This document shows positions 34,910 through 46,507 of a stretch of DNA of 64,000 nucleotides, one piece after another (position 1 is the first letter of the stretch; each line of letters begins with the position of its first letter). The stretch lies in assembly GCA_025201765.1 (NCBI GenBank), contig MU623352.1:248001-312000 (forward strand), read 5' to 3'. The position numbers and the translations under genes are program-made. This DNA is from Daldinia sp. FL1419. Lineage: Eukaryota; Ascomycota; Sordariomycetes; Xylariales; Hypoxylaceae. Under the pieces are notes generated by a model. That model saw nothing but the letters and a program-made list of their open reading frames with translations. It did not search any database and had not been told where the DNA came from.

Positions 34910-36088
34910 TCAGAATAACCAGACATAGATGAAGATAAAGACGACGGCGGCGAAGAAGGCCAGCCAGACCTTCCAGCCGACGCCGGTGCGCTCCGCCATG
35001 ACAAGCATGCGGTTCATGGTGCCGCGCAGCCGTAGCCGCGTCGAGTCGAACGTATCATTCATCTTCTCCGCAAGCGCCGAAGACTCCCTGATCTCGTCGC
35101 CGATGGCTGTGGTCATCTTGGGAGTGGGGTTAAGTCGCGTTAGCAAAAATCTGCCACAAAAGTATCCGCCCCCTTCTCTTCCACTTCTCTTCTCTCTCTT
35201 GCGCAGCTACACTGGTTGTTGCTTTCTTTCTTTCTTTCTTTTTCTTTTTCAAGACGATATATGGTATGTGTTATACAATATCCCAAAAGAAGATAAGCAA
35301 GCAAAACCTCCCCCTCAACTTACGCGCAGCATCAACAGCAGGACGAAACTCACATCTTTCAGGATCTTGACCTTCCCTAAGATGCCCTCGACCTGCTGGT
35401 CGTTCTGGCTCTCGAGCTCGTTCAGCACCGCGTCACTGTACTGTCCCCTGTACGCCATCCGTTAGCCCCCGTTCTTATTCCGCATCGACGATGTTAAATC
35501 GTAGGAATGGATGGATGGGAGGGGTTTCGTACTTCGAATTCGGTGTCGCCGACCTGTAACTCCCTCCTCGATCGATTCCTAAATGCGTACTGCTACCACC
35601 GGGCGCTGCGCCGTTGTTTCCTCCGGGATACCCATACCCATAACCGCCGAGTGCCGGGCTCGTCCGTCTCGCAGGGTCGGCGCTATTCCGTCCGCTGCCG
35701 CTGTATCCCTCGAACAGGGCGCTGCGGGAATCTCGCTGGTGGAGCGTCGAATGGCCAAACCTGCAAACGATGCGTTACACGTCAGCCCAACCCAGCACAA
35801 ATAAATATCCCACAGTAGTCATAGTGCTTGTGCCGTCCGTATGCTTATACGTATGAACAAATGCACGCATGCAAATAACATATGCAAACACCACCCGTCT
35901 TCCCTTCCCCTCTCATCCCCTCATCCCCTCATCCCCTTTTCTTAACGCTGCCACACCGCGGCGCGATCTACAATAATCTCCTAGTGTCCCAACAACCGCG
36001 GACCCCAGGTACCACAAGTAAGAAGCGAACGATTAAACCCATCACCAGTCCGTCAAGCAAATGAATTCATAATGTACCTTGAAGCCAT
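34910..36088 (-). CDS. BET1: Bet1-type Qc-SNARE, ER-Golgi transport
   Basis: Tail-anchored SNARE for ER-to-Golgi vesicle fusion. Model: exons 36088-36078, 35760-35533, 35447-35354 and 35116-34910; 179 residues; introns 317, 85 and 237 bp. The 11-base first exon encodes MAS and part of Arg4, and splicing gives MASRFGHSTLHQRDSRSALF, the usual fungal Bet1 start. A Gly/Tyr-rich segment with tandem GY (residues about 41-49) precedes ATPNSKGQYSDAVLNELESQ, where the SNARE helix begins. The SNARE motif runs through DEIRESSALAEKMNDTF to about residue 150. Residues 158-179 form the C-terminal membrane anchor (GWKVWLAFFAAVVFIFIYVWLF region). The tiny first exon is predicted from family fit and a good donor. 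Confidence 0.92.
35222..35250. repeat. (TTTC)n microsatellite in the last BET1 intron
   Basis: Pyrimidine tetranucleotide run. On the transcribed (minus) strand it reads as GAAA repeats inside the 237-bp intron. Confidence 0.85.
35912..35936. repeat. (CTCATCCC)3 tandem repeat in the first BET1 intron
   Basis: Three 8-bp units inside the 317-bp intron. Confidence 0.85.
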
Positions 36089-37667
36089 GCTATCGTATGG
36101 TGTCCGCAGAAAAAAAGGTTAGGCGGAAAAAAAAAAAAGGCAGCCAAAATACGGCTGAAAAAGGAGATTGGGTGAGTGAACAAGACGTATCCTCGTTGCG
36201 CGATGTAAGAGAATGCTAATGTAATGTGAATGTGATGGGGGTGGCAGCTTTGGTCTTGGCACCAAATCAGGTAAGCAGCCTAGCACCTAAAATCCAAGCC
36301 CATGAATTAGTCTTAGTCTAATTTGCTAGCTGGCCAGTCACAACGCTTCCGCCCAGGTGCTGCCGCATGTGGTCACAGCGCATTCACACCACCAAACTAC
36401 CTAATTAGTATCTACTGTCTACACTAGGTATCAACTTGACGCCTAAAAAAGCCCTCGTAAAGCGGTACGTAGTAAGCTGCCCCTTACATAAACACCCCCC
36501 CAAACCAACCCAACTCCAACGCCCGCAACCGCAACCCTCAGCCATTGAGGAACCGAATCCAGGAATCCGATGGCACTAGCACCAACTCAAAAGCTGATTT
36601 GTATAAGCTTATAGATCCCATACAACTTTATATTAATAGAAAGCTTGAATCGACCTTTATACGTCAACTCGCGATGATCAATTGCTTATCCCAAGTGGAA
36701 TAATTCCGTCGCTGCTGCACCGGCAACTACCTCGTCTCGGCACCTATGAGACGCTCATTGAACCATAACGTACAGCATATGAAATAGCAAGTCGAGAGTA
36801 AAAGTATAATTCCTAATAGATTACACTAAAATAAGGTAAGCATATCCCACAAAGTGACAATTAAGAAGAGCCCAAACCGTAGTTCTGACAAATCTACCTA
36901 CATGGAGAAATCAGCATTAGATCGATATTTGTCACAAAGTAAAAAGAAAAGATTGTAAAGTCCATGTTTTTAATAGTATTGACAACGCTCTCGTCGAAGT
37001 CTTATTATTATCGATTAGGAACAAAAATATTGCCCCTAAATCCCCTTCCCACACGAGACGGTCTGGATTGACCCGGAACGGTTTCCATCCAAAACCCATG
37101 TCACTTAACTCGTAATCCCGCGTCGCTGTTCAGATCCATCACTCCGCCTCTTATCCCTACACAGTCCTAACAACTCCTTGCTCCTCAACTCCTCGTAAGC
37201 TAAGCTACCACGCACCCCCCCTGTTGGAAGGGCTAACGGGTGGCATCGAAAAGTAAACGATAGAGTTGTACGTCGCTTTTAGTAGGTAGGTAACGATGGT
37301 GGTATTAGTTTGCGGTAGAATGGAACGTAGGAAGCGACTCGAGGACCAAGAAGCAAGAACTCACGACTCCGAACTGTAGAAGCCGCTTCGGCCGAATATA
37401 TATAGCAGTCGCCATATTCCCTCGTTTTGTATGTGATGACCTTGAAATTAAGATCTCCCGAAGAAAGAAGAAACATCTAGAGCAGATTCGCTGGTAGAAA
37501 TATTATGCACAAAGGACAGTAAGCTGTGATGCAAAACCGCTGAACTCCTTTTTTTTAGAATCCAAGGATAGAATGTAAAAACACGACGTAATACCATTGC
37601 TTGAAGATATAGTGTGTCCAGGTTTGGGTATCATCTGAACAATAACGGAAAAAACAGTACAGAGAAT
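36089..37667. other. Spacer upstream of BET1
   Basis: BET1 promoter side and the 3' region of the mucin-like gene (both minus strand). No supported gene or RNA. Confidence 0.5.
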
Positions 37668-38966
37668 TTAAAAATTTTGGGAGATGCCTGTGCTTTGTTG
37701 AGGATAGTGAGACGGGTTCTCGATGCGAGTGTTGCGCCGAGCTGGGTTGTCCCTTATAACGGGTTGTCCATACGCGCCATCAGCATAGGGGTTATTGCCG
37801 CCATATTGATCTAGATAAGCTGGACCTCCGTAAGAGGCGCCGTTCTCACCGGAACCATCTGATCTGCCAGCTGCACTATAGGATGACGAGGCATTTGAAG
37901 GTCCACGGCGAACGTCACCATTGCCGGTATCGTTACCCGTCGGGCCCATAGCACCGAGAATCTCACCCTCCGTTGGGGAGTTGGAACGATCGTTCATTAG
38001 ACCTTCTCCTGATCTCGTGTCGGAAAAGTTACCCCTGGTTGGCGATGTTGCGTCTGAATAGGCCACACCCGCTGCACCACCGGACATGGTGGTGGAAGCT
38101 TTCCTCCCAGTTGAACCCGCAAGAGTAGTAGAACCCCATCCACGATAGCCTGACCCATCTTCCTTCATTTCGTAAGCCCCCGCCCCGGCGGCTCCTACTT
38201 CTGGTAACGTCGGGTCGTTATTTGGATTGTAGCTGTAGTCTTCAACTTCCTTCCGCCTTTCCTCCGCAGCATCCTTTCGTTGCTTACGCCTCCTCCAGAA
38301 AAAGATGCCTGCAGCAACTAACAATGCAACAGCAGCAATTGGAACTACAACCGCAACCGCAATCTTGGCCTGCTCGGCCATGTGAGGTTGATTCGAAGCG
38401 CCAGGAGAGATAATTGCGTCGGAAGGGCCTGCCGTGGATGTCTGGCTTGTGGGCTGCGCGGGTTGCGCAGTGACCTGAGTTGAGGTAACTGTGATGAATT
38501 GCGTACTTCCATCTGGCCCTGTGGTCACTCGTGTCGTAGTGACAATCACACTGGTTGTGGGTGGAGGTGGTTCCGACGTAGAACTCGACGTTGATGGTGG
38601 AGGAGTAGGTGTAGAGGGTGACGACGACGATGTTGACGTAGTGGGTGGAGGCGGCGGTGGAGGTTGAGAAGGGCTTGAAGTCCCAGGGGAGCTAGAAGTA
38701 GTAGTAGGAGGAGGTGGTGGTGGTGGCTCCGAGGTAGTTGAGGTTGTCGGGTCAGGAGTTGATGCTGGCGGATCGGGAGTGTCCGACGTGGTCTCGGCGG
38801 GTGGTGGAGGTGTAGTAGAAGTCTCTGCTGGAGCACTGGTAGTCTCATTCGGGCTATCAGACGGGCTCGCAGCAGCGTCTGGTGTAGACGCATCACTTGT
38901 ACTGTTGGTGGCCATGGTGAACTGCCTTCTGGATAATAATCCAGAGAGATGCCTAGGGAGCGTCAT
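37668..38966 (-). CDS. Mucin-like single-pass membrane protein, Ser/Thr/Pro-rich
   Basis: Single exon, 432 residues. Residues 20-190 are almost entirely Ser, Thr and Pro with repeated poly-Pro blocks (PPPPPPP at 81-87 and 102-108), typical of an O-glycosylated, wall-spanning ectodomain. Residues 201-224 form one membrane helix (IAVAVVVPIAAVALLVAAGIFF) followed by an RRRKQRK stop-transfer signal. The cytoplasmic tail of about 205 residues is Gly/Ser/Asn-rich with YGGPAYLDQYGG near its end. The architecture resembles cell-wall stress sensors (Mid2/Wsc class), but there is no WSC cysteine domain and no clear signal peptide after the first ATG, MTLPRH. The frame stays open upstream of this ATG without another ATG, so an unseen 5' exon is possible. 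Function is unknown. Confidence 0.85.
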   Translation of the reverse strand: MTLPRHLSGLLSRRQFTMATNSTSDASTPDAAASPSDSPNETTSAPAETSTTPPPPAETTSDTPDPPASTPDPTTSTTSEPPPPPPPTTTSSSPGTSSPSQPPPPPPPTTSTSSSSPSTPTPPPSTSSSTSEPPPPTTSVIVTTTRVTTGPDGSTQFITVTSTQVTAQPAQPTSQTSTAGPSDAIISPGASNQPHMAEQAKIAVAVVVPIAAVALLVAAGIFFWRRRKQRKDAAEERRKEVEDYSYNPNNDPTLPEVGAAGAGAYEMKEDGSGYRGWGSTTLAGSTGRKASTTMSGGAAGVAYSDATSPTRGNFSDTRSGEGLMNDRSNSPTEGEILGAMGPTGNDTGNGDVRRGPSNASSSYSAAGRSDGSGENGASYGGPAYLDQYGGNNPYADGAYGQPVIRDNPARRNTRIENPSHYPQQSTGISQNF

Positions 38967-41900
38967 ATTAGCATCACTGAATGGCTTGAGGATAGAGTGG
39001 TGAAGAACATTGAAGACAGTTGAAAACAGGTTAGGAAAAAAAATAGTATAGAGCCGATCGCGAGAGGGTCTAAACAAAGTGGAACACTACTCGGGTGAAT
39101 GGGGCGCTGATGCGTGGTGGTCCAATGAGGTTATCATGGAATGTGTCGCAAATCGCCACAGCACAAATTCTCAATGAATAACAAACGGAATGAATAAAAA
39201 AACATACCTTTTACAACAACAATAGCAAGCTACTAACCGGCTTTAACCAACTCACAGTCGAGTAAGACTGGATGAGAGAGTCGAAACTCTTGATGAAATC
39301 AACAGTCGACTTGGCTGCTGTTTCAAATTGGGCCGTCTTGAGACGCGGAACGGGGAGAAGCGCCAGGAAGTAAAGCAAAAGATGAGAATAGGACAGCAGT
39401 ATGGGGGAATACAGTATTGTACAGTGGACAATGGGCACGGCCGATGTTGGGCAGGTCTTAAAACGAGAGAGATTGGAACGATTGGGGGAAAGCAATTGGA
39501 ACGAACGAATAGGCTAATGCATACGAAGTACACCTTGCAGGGGGACTCCTAGGTAAGGCGTGGCTGAGCTTTCCTCTTGCTAATTTTTGTCCCGCTTGTG
39601 CCTTCTTCCTCTCGTCTCGTCTCTCAGCTTATGCAAGGAAATTTGAAATGATAGGACAGGAATGCAGCAGACTAGAACGGCCCAAGAAAATCTCTAGTTG
39701 TTTAGTGTTTGGCAATTAAGCCTCGGTATGTAATGTAGAAACGACGGTCTACTTTTTTAGTAAAACAAAAGGTCAATTAGTATATTAGGTCATAGACTTT
39801 TGAAAATGTCGTCAGTGAGGAGACAATGAATTGAAAGCGAAAAAGAGAGACGATGGAGAATTGGTGGGAAAGGTGAAGAACAACAAAAAATCAACATGGG
39901 TAACTCCCCGTGGGTGAAGATTGACAGTTGTTCCTACATAGGTACATAATAAAAAAGTTGGAAATTTCAATGCAAGACGGATACGGACGATCGGGAAGGT
40001 ACTCCAATTGAGTTTAAGCTCGCAGTCTTTGCAGCTTTCACAGGAATATCCCCGGCCGCTATGATGATTTTTAGTGACTTCGTTTAACTAACGCTTTATT
40101 AGTTGACCTTTGGTTGCGTTGTACGAGATGGACTAATGACAAATTAGCAGATTCATGCCCTAAACGACTTAGTCACTCTTCCTTTTATGCTCTTACCCCT
40201 GGCAGATTGTGGCTTAACCTTCTCAAGTATCTAAGTACCTACCTATCATGTAATAAATCATCCGAAATAATAAAGCCTCTTTCAGTCTCATCATCTTATT
40301 ATTATTGTCCCAACCCGCATATCTAAGCCGCTTTTCGCTCCTATATCTCCCAATATCAAATCGTGTAGGTAATCAAAGAAAACATTCTCAAAAGCCGTAG
40401 TTATGTTTATTACCGAAACCCGCAGCTCGAGCAACTTCTCTTATCTACAATAGCAATTTCCTCTTCCTCGTCGACTATTCTTTTGTTGCCCCTGACTAAC
40501 AAAGCCGCGGTATAAACTAGCACGACTCAAAATCTGTCTAATTCGTCTAGAACAGGACGCATCCGCATATTGACAGTTTAGTACCCGAATTCCGAGGCAG
40601 TTGAACGTTAGCAATTACCTTTTTCCTTTGGACTAACGTCTGAAAAAGGTTGATAGCGGTATTAGCCTAGTAGCCTAACCCGTCTGATCTGTTTGCCGTG
40701 TCTATCAAAACTTTAACAGTTAACATTAAACTTTCAGTTCCCTTTCCAGCTGAGAAGTATTGAAAATAAATAAATATAAGCTTAAAGACTAAAAGGGCAA
40801 CCCGTCAATAACCGCGTAGATTGACGATACTCGTTAGTGCTTCAAGTTGTCATGAGTTATGTTGGTCCTTCGCCTCGATCGCAATACGAGTTTCCATGTA
40901 AACTACCCGATTCATCACCTATCGCACCTACAAAATGCCCACTGCCTTTGATCAAATGAACATGCATACCTACCACTACAGTATGATGACATTTGTTTGT
41001 GTACGGGGCATGATCAACTACAACTTACCACTTTGCCTCTCCGTAAGCTTCGCAGCTTTGCAGCTTCTGTGTAGGGCATAGCCTCGAACCCCGACATCAT
41101 GTATACGACCCTCGCTACATACAGCCGCTCTCAGTATACATTGTCTTCAATATAGCCCCCAAACCCTATGCGGTGGTACCTCGACGACAGATGAGGCTTT
41201 AGCCTCCTTTCCCATCTTGGAAATCCTTAAAGTAGATAGAGTAGACGCAGGGGATTGCAGTGAATGTCGTGTAGCATATCTAATTCATTGACAACACACC
41301 AACGTCAACATTCGGACTTACATCCCATTCTGGACATAGCCAAAAGAACGATTCCTGCTTTCGCCATCCAACTTGGCCATACTGCCATATAACACGGAAT
41401 TTTATAGTTTCCGACAACGTCATGCCCTAAATTCAATGTGTCCCAAATCGACGCCTAATTGGCCCGTGTCGCGACGATCCGACCCGACAGCCTGTATGAG
41501 AGAAGAAGAAAAAAGAAAAGAAAAAAAGAAAAAAACCGCCAATACGGTATGCACAATACCGCCCAGGCCTCCGCCTACTATCTCTGGAAGACCCTCCGCA
41601 AATTCGATCTGCGATCTCGTGCGGAGACGGCGCCGAGCAAGAAAAAGATCAGCAAAATCTCACCCTCTCTTCGGCGTCAAGCCTCTCGTCCTCTTAGATA
41701 ATAATTTATAAATAGACACATCGTTCGAATGTTACTTCCCCATATATCCGCACCGCTAGAATTGACGCGCTCCATACGAAACGCCGCAGATGGGATCTCC
41801 GTGCGCCACCGTTAGACGTAAGCGCCCGCCAATTCATCTCGGAACCGCCACCGAGGGAACGTTACAAGAAAGAATCCCTCAATTGCCAGAATTGCCAAGA

Positions 41901-42412
41901 CCGGTTCTTCGATCGCCAAGTTTAGGCGGCTGAGAAAACAAGATAAATATGAGACAACGCAACTTAAGGGTCCACGTCAACCAAGACAAATATAAATGCC
42001 TAAAAAACACCTACCTAGCAAATTGGTACAAGCAGAATCCTTATTATAACGCGGTATAAGTATAGAGGTAATACTAGGACAAGTTTGAGTTAACAGGAAT
42101 TATTATGCAACGCCTACAATAAAAAAATAATAAAAAAAAGAACCTAGCCACACCAATTGGTTATATATTTGTGTTAAATAATATCAATAAACAAAAATCC
42201 CTAGGTATCTGTCGGTATAAACTGCACCGATCCCTCTATAAGTTTCCGCCATGCAAGGTAAAATGCTTCGCCGGTCATGAGTGCTCTCCAATTACTCCCT
42301 GAATGGAATAAAAACGGCATTAACTGTACATATTTCTTCAGATATACAAGACAGCTTAGCCTTTGCCGCCTGAAAAGTCCTAATTGTATATCAAGCTGTC
42401 TCATTAGTCGCT
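38967..42412. other. 3.4-kb gene-poor spacer
   Basis: Lies between the 3' end of the SKG6-like gene and the start of the mucin-like gene (both minus strand). A plus-strand frame at 41373-41711 is Lys/Arg-rich because of an A-rich tract and shows no domain. ACCTACCTA words occur near 40.23 kb. I see no tRNA, rRNA or transposon. Confidence 0.5.
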
Positions 42413-44694
42413 CTAATCCCTCAAAGCCCACGTTGGTTTCAGAGTGTTGTTCATCGCTTGTTGCGTGAAAACAGTGTCGCCAGGGAGACGGCTGACTCTG
42501 CCGGCACCACCGCGGATGGCGCTCAGATTGGCAGACGAAATACCACTACGGTTACTAACAACACTTCCCGAATCGCTCATCGTGTCAGGATCCTTAAACC
42601 GACGCGGGGGAGCAAAGTCGAGAGCAGTGAATGTGCCCGATTTACGTAACAGGTGCCTAGAAATGCAAGTTAGTATTTATATCAGTTGAAATTTTATATC
42701 AGGTTTACTTACGGGCTGGGCAACGCCGGTGTCTCGTCGAAGGCACTCACTAACGGGGAGTGGATTGGCGTGTTTAGATTATAAGGCTTGCGTTCACCAA
42801 CAGGGCTCTGGGATCGGCCGGCCGCAATATCCTTGAAGCTAGGGGGAGGTGCGAACTCGATAGAATTTAGGATAGAAAACGAGTCATCTCTCAACTTAGA
42901 AGGAGTAGGTAATGTATTAAGTGCAGCAGGGGGAGGCATTGGCTTCCGCGGGCCACCCATGCCGGGGCCTGCAAAGCGGTTAGAGGCGGACGAGTCTGGG
43001 CGTGGGCTCATCGGCGCCCATCTACCAGCCGATTGCGTAGAACCGGCCCTGGGTCTTCCACGAGGTCCGCCGGGCATGTTCATACTTCCATGAGGACCAT
43101 GACCGGGAGGTCCGCGAGGCCCACCAGGGCCAGGCGGTCCACGCGGACCGGGTCCAGGCATTGGTCGTCGGTTGCTCGGAGGCGGAGTCATAGCACGGCG
43201 GGTAACAGGTTGCGCGTACGGCATAACGAATGCGTTACTGTCAGGGTCGAAAAATGCGGTATCGCCAAGATAGTTTCCGTCGTAATCATCATAGTAACCG
43301 GCTTTCTGCCCCTTCTGTGCCTGCTGCAATTGCTGGGGAATTGGCGGTGGCTTGCCGGAGTCTGTCTTTGATTCCTCAAAGTACTCCTTGTAGAAGGAAC
43401 GAATCCTGTTGGCTCTGAATTCGGGATCTTCCGACTCGAGGAAATCCTCAGGCGGGAGAGGACGGAATCCAACAGACAGCCTGCGGTTGTCCTGGCCTGG
43501 CACACCCAAACCAGCGGAGAGAGGGTGTTCAGGTTCCTTTGTACGTGGTTTAATGTGGTCGCTGCTAGCCGTAACATCATCATCTGCGTCATCGATTGTG
43601 AAATGGGCGGTATAATCCTCGTAGTCATCAGAAGTATCAGATCCAGCAGGGGGCGACCTGTCCGTAGAGTTCTGGGTATTGGTAATACCTAGACCTTGAC
43701 CAGGCTTTGCAGAGTTCATAGAAGTGGCAGATCCGACAGCGTTAACAGACTCGTTAGAAACGGGTCGAGAATTAGATGTAAGGTTCCGAGGTGTGACCGG
43801 AGAAGCTATAGGTGCCGGTTCCTGGATCTCGGGCACCTTGAGGACAGTAGGAGCATCATCCACGAAACGGAATTCATTCTTAGCTGGAATAACGGGCTCG
43901 TCCTGGGCAGATTTACGCTGCGATGATCGCTTCGCGGCTGCAGGTACTGGCTGGAGAGGAGACTGTGGAAGAGACTTTTGACGGGGAGGGAAATCGCCGG
44001 CGCCAAGCCTTTGCCCAGGTCCTGAAGAGCCCCTTTCCTGACCTCGCTGGAAGGAACGTATAGAGCCCGCGTCACTACCGCCATAGCCAGTAACAGGCCG
44101 GTAGGGATCCTCGGTCTGGTTGAGACTCCTTGCAAATGATTCTCGCGAGTTCTGCAAATTAGGAGGAAGGAGGTAAGGACTTGAAAGATTCATGTCCATA
44201 GAAAGCTGCATCTTGTGACTCGGGTCCTTCTCCTTTCCGAAGAAAGCACTCCGCCTCTTGCCCGCCTTTCCGGGCAGACTGCCCTCGAGGCCGAAGTCCA
44301 TCGACTTGTACTTGTCCATCTCATCCTCTTTCCTCTGTCTCACGTTTGATCGGTGGTGTAGATAAGCCAGAACGGCGATTGCAATTCCTATCGGGATGCT
44401 ATATAAGGCAACTTGTTAGTCATCTCGATAGCGGAACTCGGAGAAATTCAAATCTCACCAAAGACCTAGGACGATTGGAAGGGTCGCCGTCGAACCGCTA
44501 ACCGGCTTTTCGTCAAGATTGTTTTCCCTCGGGACGATTTGAGAAATCGTGTTCGTGCCAGTCAGGATCGAATTGCTGGCCCCGTGTTCCGTCTCCAATT
44601 GAGTGGGTTGCTCCGGCTCCAAATTCAACCCTCTTATATGAAAATGATGATGACCGTGGCCATGACCACGGCTGTGAATAAAATGCCCCGCCAT
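42413..44694 (-). CDS. SKG6-like single-pass membrane protein with proline-rich cytoplasmic tail
   Basis: Model: exons 44694-44459, 44398-42713 and 42656-42413; 721 residues; introns 60 and 56 bp. Residues 1-70 are extracellular-like and include a His-rich HGHGHHHFH stretch, with no signal peptide. Splicing creates one membrane helix at about 71-93 (TLPIVLGL joined to CIPIGIAIAVLAYLHH), then a basic stop and KYKSMDFG, the motif I associate with fungal SKG6/AXL2-type membrane proteins. The long tail is disordered, with Ser-rich, acidic (DDYEDYTAHFTIDDADDD) and PGP/GPRGPP-rich segments. The C-terminal exon ends RLPGDTVFTQQAMNNTLKPT, which reads as a conserved end. In yeast, SKG6 is linked to polarised growth; that role is only inferred here. 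Confidence 0.85.
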
Positions 44695-46507
44695 GGTGTC
44701 CAACTTCGCACCTTCTATTCCTTCTCTTTAAGTCCACTCAAAACTAGATCAGACTGAATAAATAAAAGTCGTGATAAATCAAATTTCAAGTTGTATTAGG
44801 CTCATATCAGAGCTATATTCGGAATTCTCGTCAAATGTCGAAAAGAGCGCCGTTTAAAATCAATGATCCCGCCTACTATTGCTGAATTGGCTGGAATCGA
44901 AATATTATGCTACGAAATCGATGTCTCAACACTAATCGCCTGGCCAACGCGAAGCCGGAATGAATGTCTTGTGGTCGGGCACAAATGAATGACTCGAGGG
45001 TTAGCTATTAAGGAATGGCACGCCCGCTGGCAGGCAGTAAGGTCTGTTGACCGATTGTCGTGGGACTCCTGAATTAGGCCGTTGGGGGTGAATTAGGATG
45101 AAGGAGAGAAAGAACAGAAGCGAAAAGGACAAAAGAAGGTGATTGACCGAATACAAATGGAGAGTCTCTTTTGGTTGACCGGGATCAGGGGAACCAACGA
45201 ATGAAAATTAATATAGCGGAAATGAGTGAAGGGGTTGTGGGGACTGCCATACACTACCAGACTAGGTACTTGAGGTACGTACAATACTGTTAGGTATGTT
45301 ACTGTGTGTGACCTAAGGTGTGTTTAGCTTTTGAATGGGGGAAGAATTCCAACCGAAAAAAGGGCACCGTTTCTTACCTGTTTTTTATTTTTTTTTCATC
45401 ACTGGCAACCATTAGCAACCACTAGCAGCCAACGGCAAGCCACCAAAAAAGGGCAAACATTCGCCAAAAAGGCACGGAGGGAAGGACGCATGTCAGTGAG
45501 CTACTACGAAAAGCTTGACCAGATAGCGTAGTACAGCACTGTGCATCCCCTGACAGGAGCAAGGGGGAACTAATGCAGGAACATAGGGAACCGTCCAATC
45601 AATCTCCACAATTGTATAGAGATACTGATAGGACGACATGGGTCAAGCTACCCTAGTCCGAAAACGAACTGGCCCAATTAGCTCCCCCCTTTTTTGGAGG
45701 GACTTGGATAAACTTGGTTACGTTGCTTAAATCGTCGAATCAGCCCTGGCGAACCTAGCAATCCTGGTGACCTTTCCGCTGCCTCCGCTATCTTCCCCTT
45801 TACTTAGCTTGCTTTAACCAACTTGTATCCGACCGAAATGAGAAGACAAGGCTTCTTGTTAATCTCGTCCAAAGATTCCAGCAAGATAAATAATTAACTA
45901 ATCTCTATCAATAGGATCTATCGTATGGGACGATGAGAAATAAGAAATGGTTCTCAATCAACCATCGAATCGATCCTGCTGGTTTAAAAAACAAATAAAG
46001 AAACTGCATGCATCGGTTATAAATATAGGTTCAAATGGTTCGCCAGCCCGGCTCCAGATTCGATCCTAAAGTAACGTTGACCAAGCTACTTGGATCCCGT
46101 CGTGGTAGGTCGGTCGATTAAAAGTAATCAAGGAAAATCCCATAAGTCCGGGAATTACCTGATTGAATGTTAGTGCAACTAACAATTTACAACTAAAATA
46201 CACTAGCTATTAGACTTGCACCAATCCGACGACAAGCTTGTTTCTTTTTGAAACTAGCCCTGGCGATTGGCTATTTACGTCTCAGCCTCAACCCATTCGA
46301 CTGCAAATATTGTTTCATGGCTTGCTTCTCTTTGACGAGCATACCTCAACTACCTGTCTTGGATAGGGAGGTGGATATCAATAGAATAACCTAGCCTTCC
46401 AACTCAGGAGTTTCAACCTTGGGGGCCAGATGGCCGAGGCCATAATAGACCTCGTTGTCGAAACACGCCGTATATCGATTGTGTCAATTGTCTGTTCTGC
46501 TAGTCTT
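44695..46507. other. Spacer between DHX35 and the SKG6-like gene
   Basis: Promoter side of the SKG6-like gene and the 3' region of the helicase gene (both minus strand). No supported gene. Confidence 0.5.

Noticed and set aside
41373..41711. 112-codon Lys/Arg-rich plus-strand open frame
   Set aside because: The basic stretch comes from an A-rich tract, and an overlapping frame is equally open; no domain is visible.
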